64,000 bases of DNA. Origin: CAUPWF01 sp964369775. GTDB lineage: Bacteria; Bacillota; Clostridia; Lachnospirales; Lachnospiraceae. Every line of letters starts with the position of its first letter. The stretch's first letter is position 1. Below the pieces are notes generated by a model that did no database searches, was not told the origin of the DNA, and saw only the letters and a list, made by a program, of their open reading frames with translations. Both the position numbers and the translations under genes were made by a program. Of the stretch, positions 34,085 to 43,490 are shown one piece after another. The stretch covers positions 1 through 64,000 of the forward strand of contig CAYJHQ010000014.1 in assembly GCA_964369775.1 (NCBI GenBank), written 5' to 3'.

Positions 34085-35540
34085 ATATGTTAATCTCATT
34101 ATACAATATTCCCATCTCTTCTAAAATATCTCTTTCTCTCTCTTGACACGAGAAAATAACAACCTGCCTTTCGCATTTTTCCAACCATTGAAACAACCGT
34201 TTCAGTCTTTTGCTGTCGTAGTGGCCAAATGCATCATCAAAAATAATTGGCAGTTTTTCCTCTTGCATCACTTCTGCAACTGCTATTCTTAAAGCGAAGT
34301 ATACCTGCTCTATTGTACCTCTACTAAGTTGATTGACAGAAATCAATCGCCCTTCTGTTATTATCGTTACTTTCAAATCCTCATCCACAAACATCTGTTG
34401 ATAACGGTTTTCAGTCAAATATTCTAAGACTTCAGATGCAATAGTGTTCAATTTTGCACCGAATTCTTTTTGTACAGAGGAAGCCGACTCTACTACCTTT
34501 TCCATAGCTAGCGAAATACACACCTTATCACTTTCATATTCGTCATCTGTCTTCGTAGGCAAGCTTTCTTCAACTAATCTTTCATTTAGGTTTTCTAACA
34601 CAATTCTCTTCTCTTCTATTTGTTCTTCTATCGCCTGTTTCTCCCACTCTTTCCTCTCTGCATCTCTATTGTATATTTTATACTCATCTCTCTTTTTCCA
34701 CTCTTTAATAGTGACAAAGATTGCAAGGCCAATCCATGCTGCCACTACAATATAATTAAGCGGCTTCCATAGAAAAAACCAACTCAATATAGATGCTATT
34801 CCAAACAGCCCTATCAGCAAGGCACCATTTGATTTTGTAAGTAAAGAGCTATCCACATCTGACTCTAGCTCTCCTAGCTCATTGCTTTTATCTTCTAATT
34901 CTATAATCTCTCTTTCTAGGAATTCTTCTTGCGCTTTAATCCGTTGTATTATACTCAATTTTTTTTCTCTATATTTTAAATAGTTCTCTTCTATTGTTTT
35001 CTTCTTACCCTTTAAATCTTCTATTATCTCCTTTATTACAACTTCTTCATTTTTAGTATCATGATAATTTGCCGCATAGTTTTTAAGTTGCTCTTTTAAT
35101 TGTTCCGATGTTTCAACTTTCCCTTGTCCTATACACACTGTATTTTCGAAGTTAGCAGCATCAATTCCACCTAAAAGAACTTCTAGATCTCCATCTTCAA
35201 TACTGAGCAACTCTCCATCATCTTCACAAAATAGCTCCGATTTTTTCCCATGCTTTTGAAACTCTCTATGGATGATAAATTGTTTCTCACCTGTGGAAAA
35301 ACGAAGGCTTCCTCCGAATCTTCCCGAATTTTCCCATGGCTCATATCTTACAAATTCATCCGTTCTCGCAGCACGTCCCCTTTTTCTCTCTATATCAAAA
35401 AACATGGCTTTGATAAAAGAATACACCGTGGTTTTCCCTGCTTCATTTTCTCCAAGCACCACATTGATTCCTTTTGAAAAGATCACTTTTTTCTTATTGA
35501 TTTTCCCAAAGTTTCCAATCATTAATTCTGTAATTCTCAT
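34083..35540 (-). CDS. Short SbcC/YhaN-like ATPase
   Basis: A 485-residue SMC/Rad50-type ATPase. Walker A GENEAGKTT is at the N terminus, followed by a coiled-coil arm (about residues 140-210). A hydrophobic pair of segments (about 240-285) looks membrane-embedded, and a second coil follows. The C-terminal signature LSRGTIEQVYFALR and Walker B IIFDDAFGHYD complete the site. It is about half the length of Bacillus YhaN or SbcC, and the hydrophobic segment replaces most of the arm. It partners the nuclease encoded upstream, with which it overlaps by 4 bases. Confidence 0.85.
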   Translation of the reverse strand: MRITELMIGNFGKINKKKVIFSKGINVVLGENEAGKTTVYSFIKAMFFDIERKRGRAARTDEFVRYEPWENSGRFGGSLRFSTGEKQFIIHREFQKHGKKSELFCEDDGELLSIEDGDLEVLLGGIDAANFENTVCIGQGKVETSEQLKEQLKNYAANYHDTKNEEVVIKEIIEDLKGKKKTIEENYLKYREKKLSIIQRIKAQEEFLEREIIELEDKSNELGELESDVDSSLLTKSNGALLIGLFGIASILSWFFLWKPLNYIVVAAWIGLAIFVTIKEWKKRDEYKIYNRDAERKEWEKQAIEEQIEEKRIVLENLNERLVEESLPTKTDDEYESDKVCISLAMEKVVESASSVQKEFGAKLNTIASEVLEYLTENRYQQMFVDEDLKVTIITEGRLISVNQLSRGTIEQVYFALRIAVAEVMQEEKLPIIFDDAFGHYDSKRLKRLFQWLEKCERQVVIFSCQERERDILEEMGILYNEINI

Positions 35541-36598
35541 TCATAACCCCTTTTTATACGCATGATCGAGTCAATCCCTTCTAGCATAGCACGATGTTCC
35601 ACACTATCCATATCAACGCTCCCAAAACTTTTAATAAACTCACTAATTAAGATACCTTCTTTTCCTGCAATTAATGCATCTATATCATAACCACTTCTTG
35701 TTTTATCCTTTATTTTTATCACATTTCCTATATCATCAAGATATTCAGTATGTATGTGCAAAAATTCTTTCTTTACCCCTTCTAGTGTCACAATATACAT
35801 ATGCTCTCTCCCTAATCGATCGCACGCCGTTCTTAACTCTTCCTTTATTTCTCGCATAGTCTCCAGACTCGTGATATCTATAGAAACTTCGCTATATTCC
35901 CTTTTAGAAAAAGGTATAAACCGAATTATCGTCTGCCCTTCTTTAATCTCTCCTTGTATATAACCTCGCTTTCCTACATCTCCTGAATCAGTCGGTTCTA
36001 GGCACCCTGCATACGCCATTTTATTCTTTATAATTTCTTTTGGTTGATGAATGTGCCCTAGCGCAATATAGTCAAAATCAGAATATTTCATCACCTCTTT
36101 CGAAAATGGCATATGCTTTTCATCGCCCCCATGAAGCAACAATATATTATTTTTAGACACACCAATAGACGGAACCTGTTCAAATTCATTTTCCGTCCGC
36201 TCTACGCTATGGTAACTGCAACCTGAGATTGACAAATCTAAGTCTTCTATCTCAACTGTATCCATCGTTTCCGATAGTATGGGCACTACGTTCTCTCCCC
36301 ATTTATAAGTCCTATAATAGGAATTCTTCTTTAAGTAATCGTGGTTGCCTACTACAAACACAACTTTCGTTAGCGATAGTTGCGAAAACAGATAATCCAC
36401 TTCTTTTAGCTCTCGAAGCAATGGCTGCCTATGAAATAAATCCCCTGCTATAAGAAGGATATCTATTCTCTCTTTCTCGCATATATCGACCACTTTTGAA
36501 AAAGTATCCCAAATCTCTTTTTCTCTATACTTTGAATAAGCCTTTCCACCTTCTGGTGATGCTCCTAGATGTATGTCCGCAATGTGTATAAATCGCAT
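35537..36598 (-). CDS. SbcD/YhaO-like metallophosphoesterase (DNA exonuclease family)
   Basis: A 353-residue calcineurin-like phosphoesterase. Metal-site motifs appear in order: HIADIHLG, LIAGDLFH, VVGNHD, LLHGGD and LGHIHQP. This is the Mre11/SbcD pattern. Together with the adjacent ATPase it would form a nuclease-ATPase complex acting on DNA ends or hairpins. AGGAGAATAAG lies within the end of the histidine kinase gene, so these genes are co-translated in one operon. Confidence 0.9.
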   Translation of the reverse strand: MRFIHIADIHLGASPEGGKAYSKYREKEIWDTFSKVVDICEKERIDILLIAGDLFHRQPLLRELKEVDYLFSQLSLTKVVFVVGNHDYLKKNSYYRTYKWGENVVPILSETMDTVEIEDLDLSISGCSYHSVERTENEFEQVPSIGVSKNNILLLHGGDEKHMPFSKEVMKYSDFDYIALGHIHQPKEIIKNKMAYAGCLEPTDSGDVGKRGYIQGEIKEGQTIIRFIPFSKREYSEVSIDITSLETMREIKEELRTACDRLGREHMYIVTLEGVKKEFLHIHTEYLDDIGNVIKIKDKTRSGYDIDALIAGKEGILISEFIKSFGSVDMDSVEHRAMLEGIDSIMRIKRGYE

Positions 36599-36599
36599 C

Positions 36600-37736
36600 T
36601 TATTCTCCTACTATTTTTGCTTTTGGAAGTCTCACTACAAAGCTTGTCTTTCTATCGTCGCTCCTTGCAAATATTTCCCCTCCATGCAGTTTTACAATCT
36701 CTTGTGATATTGCCAATCCAAGCCCTGCACCACCTGTTGTACTTGATCTAGAATCATCCAATCTATAAAACTTTTCAAATATTTGCTCTATCTGGTCTTC
36801 TGGGATTTTATTCCCTCTATTTGAAAATACAATCTCTACTCTATCCTTTATTTCTCGTCCAGTAATCTCAATATCCGTATTCTCATAACAATACGCTATT
36901 GCATTTCGAATGATATTTTCAAATACTCTAGCCAATTTGTCAGCATCTGCCTCTACCATAAGCATCTCTTCCACTTCCACTATACAGCGCAAGCTCTTTT
37001 CCGATAAAATGCTGTATACTTCATCCGATATCTGCTCTAACATTACCGCCATATCCAAAGTTTCTTTATTCAGCATGATATCTTGTATATTGAGTCTTGT
37101 AATCTCAAAAAATTCATCTATAAGCTTTCGCAAGCGCAGTGCCTTTTCTAGCGATATTTTTGTGAATTTATCTCGGTCTCCATGACTAATCTCTTCATCT
37201 GAATTCAGAATGCTAAGATATGCTACAATTGAAGTTAGAGGCGTCTTTAAATCATGTGCCAAAAACACCACAAGTTCATTTTTTTTATGTTCGCTCTCTG
37301 CTGCTGCTATCTCCTTCTTTCGCAACGCAATCTTGATCTGGTTTAATTTATCTTCAAGTGGTTTCATCTCTTTTGCCAATCGCACAGGCTCCATCGAATC
37401 ACACATGATATTGTGTATGCCTCTCTCCACCTGATTCATATATTCAGTCAGTCTAGAAAGCGCAATATAAAAGAATAAACTAAACACGGCTAAATGAGCC
37501 GCCACAATAAACCATATACCATTATTTTCTACTACTTTAAGATAAACGTCTCTCGCCTCTTGATTGCTCATACCAAATTTCATAATAAAATCAACAAAGA
37601 AAGCATGAAAACTATCACCATACATTCTATCAACATACCAACTTAATACCAACTCACCCAATACCACTGTCAGTATGGTTATTATTATGGTTTGAATCAA
37701 GATACTAACTTTTAGTTTTCTATAATTATTCTTCAA
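36600..37736 (-). CDS. VanS-like sensor histidine kinase
   Basis: A 378-residue membrane kinase. Two transmembrane segments (about 12-34 and 70-92) flank a short extracellular loop. A HAMP-like linker follows, then the H-box FLAHDLKTPLTSI, the N-box ENIIRNAIAY and the G-boxes ending GLGLAISQEIVKLHGGEI. The H-box and domain layout resemble VanS. The signal is unknown. It overlaps the response regulator by 11 bases. No vancomycin-resistance ligase genes are near, so glycopeptide sensing is unsupported. Confidence 0.93.
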   Translation of the reverse strand: MKNNYRKLKVSILIQTIIITILTVVLGELVLSWYVDRMYGDSFHAFFVDFIMKFGMSNQEARDVYLKVVENNGIWFIVAAHLAVFSLFFYIALSRLTEYMNQVERGIHNIMCDSMEPVRLAKEMKPLEDKLNQIKIALRKKEIAAAESEHKKNELVVFLAHDLKTPLTSIVAYLSILNSDEEISHGDRDKFTKISLEKALRLRKLIDEFFEITRLNIQDIMLNKETLDMAVMLEQISDEVYSILSEKSLRCIVEVEEMLMVEADADKLARVFENIIRNAIAYCYENTDIEITGREIKDRVEIVFSNRGNKIPEDQIEQIFEKFYRLDDSRSSTTGGAGLGLAISQEIVKLHGGEIFARSDDRKTSFVVRLPKAKIVGE

Positions 37737-38415
37737 CTTTATAACCTACTCCCCATACGGTTTTTATAAAGTCTGATTTCCCCGTTGTTCCACTCATTTT
37801 CTCTCTTAGGTGCCGAATATGTACCATCACTGTATTATTGCTATTTTTATAGTATTTCTCTCCCCATACACTTTCAAACAGCATCTCAGAGCTCATTACT
37901 TTTCCTCTATTCTCGCATAGTAACCATAAAATTTCAAATTCAATCGGTGTTAAAATCAGCTCTCTCTCGTTAAATACACATTCATGAGAAGCTTTGTTTA
38001 ATACTAACCCACCAAAATCTATAACGTCTTCGCTCTCTCTCATACCATCGTTATATTGCTTCGATCTTCTTATTTGAGCTTTGACTCTTGCTACTAATTC
38101 AAGAGGATTGAATGGTTTTGCAATGTAATCATCAGCCCCCATTGTCAACCCATTAATCTTATCCATGTAATCCACTTTTGCAGTTAGCATGATTACAGGG
38201 AATGTATACTTGTTACGTATTGTCTTTAATAGACTAAACCCATCGATATCTGGTAGCATTACATCCAAAATGAGTAAATCTATCTTTTGTGACTCAATTA
38301 CCTCTAGAGCCTCCTTTCCATTGTAGCTTTTCACTACACTATATTCGTGATTTTTTAAGTAAAGTTCCAATACATCAGCAATCTCAATTTCATCATCCAC
38401 TATCAGTATATTCAT
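37726..38415 (-). CDS. VanR-like OmpR-family response regulator
   Basis: A 229-residue regulator. The receiver domain starts MNILIVDDEIEIAD, has phospho-acceptor Asp in LLILDVMLPD, and Lys in DDYIAKPFNPLE. The C-terminal winged helix includes LTPIEFEILWLLCEN and VWGVGYKVEE. Start at MNILIV (38415), with GAGGTGA upstream; the frame is open to 38526 but would run through the asnS terminator. It probably regulates its own four-gene operon and an unknown set. Confidence 0.94.
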   Translation of the reverse strand: MNILIVDDEIEIADVLELYLKNHEYSVVKSYNGKEALEVIESQKIDLLILDVMLPDIDGFSLLKTIRNKYTFPVIMLTAKVDYMDKINGLTMGADDYIAKPFNPLELVARVKAQIRRSKQYNDGMRESEDVIDFGGLVLNKASHECVFNERELILTPIEFEILWLLCENRGKVMSSEMLFESVWGEKYYKNSNNTVMVHIRHLREKMSGTTGKSDFIKTVWGVGYKVEE

Positions 38416-38452
38416 ACATTTCACCTCACTCTTTCGCACTCCTGTGCAAAGA

Positions 38453-38476
38453 GGGACAGATGTCTCCATCTGTCCC
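38453..38476 (-). terminator. Terminator hairpin after asnS
   Basis: GGGACAGATG (38453-38462) and CATCTGTCCC (38467-38476) form a perfect 10-bp stem with a 4-base loop, 6 bases after the asnS stop. The U-run is weak. Confidence 0.72.
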
Positions 38477-38482
38477 TTGTTA

Positions 38483-39874
38483 TTATAGTTCGCAATTTCC
38501 AACTGTCCTTGGGAATGGTACAACATCTCTAATGTTCGACATTCCTGTCAAGTACATCACCGCACGTTCAAACCCTAATCCAAACCCTGCATGACGTGTT
38601 GTACCGTACTTACGAATGTCTAAGTAAAACTCATAATCAGATTTCTCTAACTCCATTTCCTCCATTCGCTTCACTAACTTGTCGTAATCATCCTCTCTTT
38701 GGCTTCCTCCAATAATCTCTCCAACTCCTGGAACTAAACAATCCATTGCAGCCACTGTTTTCCCATCGTCGTTAAGCTTCATATAAAAAGCCTTGATATC
38801 CTTTGGATAATCGGTTACAAATACCGGTTTCTTATAAACTTCTTCTGTCAAAAATCTCTCATGCTCTGTCTGCAAGTCAACACCCCACGATACTTTATAC
38901 TCGAATCGATCGTTATGCTTTTCTAGCAATTCAATAGCTTCTGTGTAAGTTATGTGCCCAAATTGAGAATTAACTACACTCTCTAATCTCTCCTTAAGCC
39001 CTTTATCTACAAAACTATTGAAAAATGCCATCTCTTCTGGCGCTTCCTCCAAGACATAATTTATAATATACTTCAGCATGCTTTCTGCTAAAATCATATC
39101 ATCCTTCAAATCTGCAAATGCTATCTCTGGCTCAATCATCCAAAACTCTGCTGCATGTCTCGTCGTATTAGAATTCTCAGCACGAAATGTCGGGCCAAAA
39201 GTATATACATTTTTAAATGATTGCGCAAATGTCTCTGCATTTAGTTGCCCACTTACTGTAAGATTTGTCTCTTTAGTAAAAAAATCATTCGAATAGTCAA
39301 TCTTTCCTGCATCCGTCTTTGGCACTTGCTCCATGTCTAGTGTAGTTACACGAAACATCTCGCCTGCACCCTCACAATCACTCCCTGTTATAATTGGAGT
39401 ATGAACGTAAACAAAACCCCTCTCTTGGAAAAATTTGTGTATCGCATAGGCAACTAACGATCTCACTCTAAACACAGCTTGAAACGTATTAGTTCTCGTA
39501 CGTAAGTGAGTTACTGTTCTCAAATAATCTAATCCATGTCTCTTCTTTTGTAATGGGTACTCTGGTGAGGATTTCCCCTCAACCTCAATACTCTCCGCTT
39601 GAATCTCAAATGGTTGCTTTGCATCTGGAGTCGCTACTAATGTTCCTGTTATAATAAGCGCTGCACCGACATTTTGCTTTGAAATATCTTGAAAATTCTC
39701 CATAGTATCATGATATACCACTTGAAGCGGTTCAAAGAATGTACCGTCATTAATCACGATAAATCCAAATGTCTTTGAATCTCTAATGCTACGCACCCAC
39801 CCCCCAATACTCACTTTCTTGTCTATATATTGTTCAGAGTTGCGAAACAACTCCCTCACTGTAACTAATTCCAT
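38483..39874 (-). CDS. asnS: Asparaginyl-tRNA synthetase
   Basis: A 463-residue class IIb synthetase. The N-terminal OB anticodon-binding domain (VSIGGWVRSIRDSKTFGFI) precedes the catalytic core, with motif 2 TFRAENSNTTRHAAEFWMIEP-like and motif 3 GFGLGFERAVMYLTGMSNIRD-like regions. The Asn-type ending PFPRTVGNCEL distinguishes it from AspRS. Start at MELVTVR (39874), preceded by AAGGAG; a longer frame to 39943 has no ribosome binding site. Confidence 0.96.
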   Translation of the reverse strand: MELVTVRELFRNSEQYIDKKVSIGGWVRSIRDSKTFGFIVINDGTFFEPLQVVYHDTMENFQDISKQNVGAALIITGTLVATPDAKQPFEIQAESIEVEGKSSPEYPLQKKRHGLDYLRTVTHLRTRTNTFQAVFRVRSLVAYAIHKFFQERGFVYVHTPIITGSDCEGAGEMFRVTTLDMEQVPKTDAGKIDYSNDFFTKETNLTVSGQLNAETFAQSFKNVYTFGPTFRAENSNTTRHAAEFWMIEPEIAFADLKDDMILAESMLKYIINYVLEEAPEEMAFFNSFVDKGLKERLESVVNSQFGHITYTEAIELLEKHNDRFEYKVSWGVDLQTEHERFLTEEVYKKPVFVTDYPKDIKAFYMKLNDDGKTVAAMDCLVPGVGEIIGGSQREDDYDKLVKRMEEMELEKSDYEFYLDIRKYGTTRHAGFGLGFERAVMYLTGMSNIRDVVPFPRTVGNCEL

Positions 39875-39960
39875 ATTAATGCTCCTTCGTCCTTCGTCTA
39901 TCTTCTGTATTCTAAGTATACTTCTTTTTTCACAACAAAGCAACCTTTGCTCTTTCTTTC

Positions 39961-41076
39961 TTATTCAACCTCACTAAAGTTTAATGGTTCTAATTCCGGA
40001 ATTACAAATTTTCCATCTTTTCGTACTAAAACGTCATCAAAATACATCTCTCCACCACCGTAATCTGCTCTTTGAATCATCACTAAATCCCAGTGAATAT
40101 TAGACGAGTTTCCGTTTGGTGCCTCATCATAACAATTTCCCGGCGTAAAGTGAATTGACCCTTTAATTTTCTCATCAAACAATGTATCTTTCATCGGATG
40201 CAAGATGTATGGGTTCACTCCGATTGCAAATTCTCCTATATATCTAGCTCCTTCATCTGTATCTAAAATTTCATTTAATCGTTTCGTATCATTTGCTGTA
40301 GCTTCTATGATTTTTCCGTCTTTGAATACAAATCGGATATTTTCAAAAGTAACACCTTCATATAGAGATGGCGCATTGTATGTCAACACACCATTTACCG
40401 AATCTTTTACTGGTGCCGTAAATATCTCTCCATCTGGAATATTCATATTTCCAGCACACGGAATCGCTGGAATATCTTTAATCGAAAATGTTAAATCTGT
40501 ACCTTCTCCTGTAATTCTGACCTTATCTGTTCTATCTAAGTATTCCACTAATGGAATCATTGCTTCTCCCATTTTCTTATAGTCAAATGTGCATACATCA
40601 AAATAAAAATTTTCAAAAGCAACTGTGCTCATATTTGACAACTGTGCCATTGACTCATTCGGATATCTAAGAACTACCCATCTTGTCTCTTTCACTCTCA
40701 CATCTTGATGCACTGGCGCAAAGTATAATTTGCTATACATCTGCATCTTTTCTGCTGGAACATCCGATAATTCAGATACATTATCAGTTCCTCTCACTCC
40801 AATATAACAATCCATTTGCTTCATCTCAGCTGCGTCGATCTCCGCCATAATTTTCAACTGCTCCTCTGTCGCGTTGAGAAGCATCTCTCTTTGCACTTTT
40901 GAAGAAGTGTAGTGCGGAAATGGAATTCCTCCTTGGACATATACCTCTCGAATCAATTGCATTGCTAAGTCTTCTGTCGCAGATCCTACATAGTGGATGT
41001 ATACCTTTTCTCCTTTTTTCACTTCACATGAGTGTTGTACTAAATTTTTTGCTAATTGTTTTACTCTCTCGTCCAT
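39961..41076 (-). CDS. M29-family aminopeptidase
   Basis: A 371-residue metallo-aminopeptidase of the thermophilic M29 family (AmpS/AP-T). Conserved parts include the N-terminal KGEKVYIHYVG, the GTDLTFSI segment, IPDGEIFTAP and the metal-site region SSNIHWDLV. It releases N-terminal residues from peptides in the cytoplasm. AGGAGGAC precedes the ATG. It is upstream of asnS in the same direction, with about 86 bases between them. Confidence 0.92.
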   Translation of the reverse strand: MDERVKQLAKNLVQHSCEVKKGEKVYIHYVGSATEDLAMQLIREVYVQGGIPFPHYTSSKVQREMLLNATEEQLKIMAEIDAAEMKQMDCYIGVRGTDNVSELSDVPAEKMQMYSKLYFAPVHQDVRVKETRWVVLRYPNESMAQLSNMSTVAFENFYFDVCTFDYKKMGEAMIPLVEYLDRTDKVRITGEGTDLTFSIKDIPAIPCAGNMNIPDGEIFTAPVKDSVNGVLTYNAPSLYEGVTFENIRFVFKDGKIIEATANDTKRLNEILDTDEGARYIGEFAIGVNPYILHPMKDTLFDEKIKGSIHFTPGNCYDEAPNGNSSNIHWDLVMIQRADYGGGEMYFDDVLVRKDGKFVIPELEPLNFSEVE

Positions 41077-41092
41077 ATTGTCCTCCTATTAT

Positions 41093-43489
41093 TTAAATAT
41101 TACCTTCTCCTATCAGGTCTTTCACGCTATTGTTCAACTCTTCAATACTTACATTTTCACGATTTCCGCTTTGATCAAAATAGGTCACTTTATCACTACT
41201 GTTGTATCCGATCAACAAAATCCATTGCCCGTCTGTCAAATTCACCGCTACAGGTCTCTCTTGATTCACAACATAAAGCATCTCTTCTACTCCACAACCA
41301 GAATAGTCAATCGTTTCACCTGCTCCTGACCCTTCTACAACTTCTAGAATAGTGGTTCCAGCTAAAATTCTTTGTTTTAACTCTTCTCCATTTGTTATCT
41401 CATAGGATAAATCCCTATTTCCGCTTTGCCAAATATACGCTTGGTTTTGGTTAATGACAGCGCCTTCATTTTCTTTTGCTAATAAAATTGCATCTCCCGC
41501 ATTTTCAAATGTGTCTATTATTTTTCCATAGGCAAATACGTGGTATTTATTTTTTTGCATTGACTCAAAAGAAATCTCCAATGCATCCTCATTAAAGATA
41601 ACTATTGGTTCTACATTCGTCACTTTTGCATCTTTTTCGATACCATCCACTAAAATTCGATACTGCGTCTGTTTGAATTCTGTTACATATGATTCTAAAT
41701 CTTCCACCACGTCTTCTTTATTATTTGTCAAAAACTCTTGTCCTATGAATCTATATCCTCCCCCTTCACTTACAACCATCTCCATAGCCACTCGATTTTC
41801 CTCTATCGTAACGTCCTCAATAAACTGCCCGTCTTTTTGAAATTCTGTATGGCTCTCATCTTTTTCATTTCCAATTACTAACTGATACAATAGGGGCTCT
41901 GCCTCAGCTGATTCTTTTTGAAGTCCATAGACAAAATCGTCGCCAATAAACCCTAGCGCTTGAATTGCTTCTCCTTCTTTCGCTTTTACTACAAGCTCCT
42001 CTCCAGTAGTAAAATTCATATATACAAATTCTTCTCCTACACCATTTTTTTCATTTATATATATAATCTTTTCCCCATCTGTAGAGATTTTATACTGAAA
42101 TGCATCTGTATCGGCTGACAATTTCTCTTGACTCTTCTCTGTTACATCTACCTCGTATAGAGCTTCTTGAGCCAACACATAGAGGAGTTCATCCTTGGCA
42201 TTATAATAGAATGCATTCCTCAACTCTTTTTGAATCGTCGCAAATGACTGGTTCTCTTCTACAAATACTTTTTCTTGCAATATTTTCTCTGCTGCATCGT
42301 AGTAATAGATAACAGTACCAACTCGCCCTTCATGCTCTCCACGATTCATATACCCATAGAGAGAAAATGTAATATCTCCTTCATTTGTAACCGACATTAT
42401 TCTGATGTCATGGTTATCATTTTTATTCCGCACATCATTGTGATTTCCATGGTCAAAAGCAAAGACTTCGTGCAGTACCTCATCTTCTACATGGTAACTC
42501 CAAAGCTCACGTTCTTGAACAAATGCCAAAACCTTTTCGTTATCACTTTTCATAATGGATACATCATCTGAAGAAATCCCCAAGTCAATTCCACCTTCTG
42601 TGATCACAAAATCGTCCGCTTCTTGAACTTCTACCATTTCTCTATTATACTGCAACAAATAGGTGCTTTCTCTATCTATATCATAGCGGACTTTAAAAAA
42701 TTCTGTTACATCATAGAAGTCTTCTCCTTTGGAATCATCTTCATTTACACACATCACCTGATACTTTAACTCTATCGAAGTAAACACATTGTTAGCTTCT
42801 TTAATACTCCACTCAACATCACCATTTATAACCGGCTCTAATTCTCCCCAAGTAACTTGATTCACATTCGAATTTATCGTCACCTTCTGCAACGTTGAAT
42901 TATCACCTTCACTGTTTGACTCTAGATTATTCTTTATCTCGCTTCCATTTTTTCCGATTGCCGACGCGTGGAAATCTGCCACAAATTTAAAGAGAATATC
43001 ATTGTTATCTTCTTCTATCTTCGTAAGCCTTGTATAGTAATGAACTTGCTCGTCTTCCTCTAAACGAAGTGTGATTTTCAGCACTTGCTCCATTCCTATC
43101 GCCACTTCATTTTTCAAATCTATCGTCTGTATCTCTTCACCTGTCTCAATCTCACCTTTTTTTATTACATTACTCCCATCAAGAGTTAACACTTCATATT
43201 CAATCCCTTTTATAGTTTCACCATAGGGATTAATATCTAACTCTAATTTTCCAGAGTCATCTAAAGGAACAACTGTATTTCTCATGGATGGAACTTCCAT
43301 CTCCGTCTTATAGCCGACCAAAGTGTTCATAGATTGCCCCTCTATTTTAAAGGAAATTGTCGGCAGATTTGGATGTCCTGCATCAGCGATTATGTTAATA
43401 TTTTTTTGATTCAGAATTATAGCAAAAGCAACTAGTGAAACTAAAAAAACGCCTATTAAAACCCCAATCTTTGCAACTATTCTCTTCAT
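41093..43489 (-). CDS. Large membrane-anchored protein of unknown function with C39-like C-terminal domain
   Basis: A 798-residue protein. A single N-terminal transmembrane anchor (IGVLIGVFLVSLVAFAII) leads a mostly beta-rich extracellular region. Residues about 290-560 look repetitive and propeller-like (LYGYMNRG, FLYVLAQEALYEVDV-like segments). The last about 95 residues resemble a peptidase C39-like fold (QERPVAVNLTDGQWILLIGYNSSDKVTYFDQSG in two parts), but the expected catalytic His is W, and I see no nucleophile Cys in place. I do not recognise a named family. It follows the methyltransferase gene by one base. Confidence 0.7.
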   Translation of the reverse strand: MKRIVAKIGVLIGVFLVSLVAFAIILNQKNINIIADAGHPNLPTISFKIEGQSMNTLVGYKTEMEVPSMRNTVVPLDDSGKLELDINPYGETIKGIEYEVLTLDGSNVIKKGEIETGEEIQTIDLKNEVAIGMEQVLKITLRLEEDEQVHYYTRLTKIEEDNNDILFKFVADFHASAIGKNGSEIKNNLESNSEGDNSTLQKVTINSNVNQVTWGELEPVINGDVEWSIKEANNVFTSIELKYQVMCVNEDDSKGEDFYDVTEFFKVRYDIDRESTYLLQYNREMVEVQEADDFVITEGGIDLGISSDDVSIMKSDNEKVLAFVQERELWSYHVEDEVLHEVFAFDHGNHNDVRNKNDNHDIRIMSVTNEGDITFSLYGYMNRGEHEGRVGTVIYYYDAAEKILQEKVFVEENQSFATIQKELRNAFYYNAKDELLYVLAQEALYEVDVTEKSQEKLSADTDAFQYKISTDGEKIIYINEKNGVGEEFVYMNFTTGEELVVKAKEGEAIQALGFIGDDFVYGLQKESAEAEPLLYQLVIGNEKDESHTEFQKDGQFIEDVTIEENRVAMEMVVSEGGGYRFIGQEFLTNNKEDVVEDLESYVTEFKQTQYRILVDGIEKDAKVTNVEPIVIFNEDALEISFESMQKNKYHVFAYGKIIDTFENAGDAILLAKENEGAVINQNQAYIWQSGNRDLSYEITNGEELKQRILAGTTILEVVEGSGAGETIDYSGCGVEEMLYVVNQERPVAVNLTDGQWILLIGYNSSDKVTYFDQSGNRENVSIEELNNSVKDLIGEGNI

Positions 43490-43490
43490 G

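Noticed and set aside
36600..38415. VanR/VanS-like pair as a vancomycin-resistance system
   Set aside because: No D-Ala-D-Lac/Ser ligase, VanH, VanX or VanY gene is near. The downstream genes are an SbcD-like nuclease and ATPase. Sequence resemblance of the pair alone does not support resistance.
40205..40582. Plus-strand open frame of 125 codons
   Set aside because: Antisense to the M29 aminopeptidase, with no start signals.
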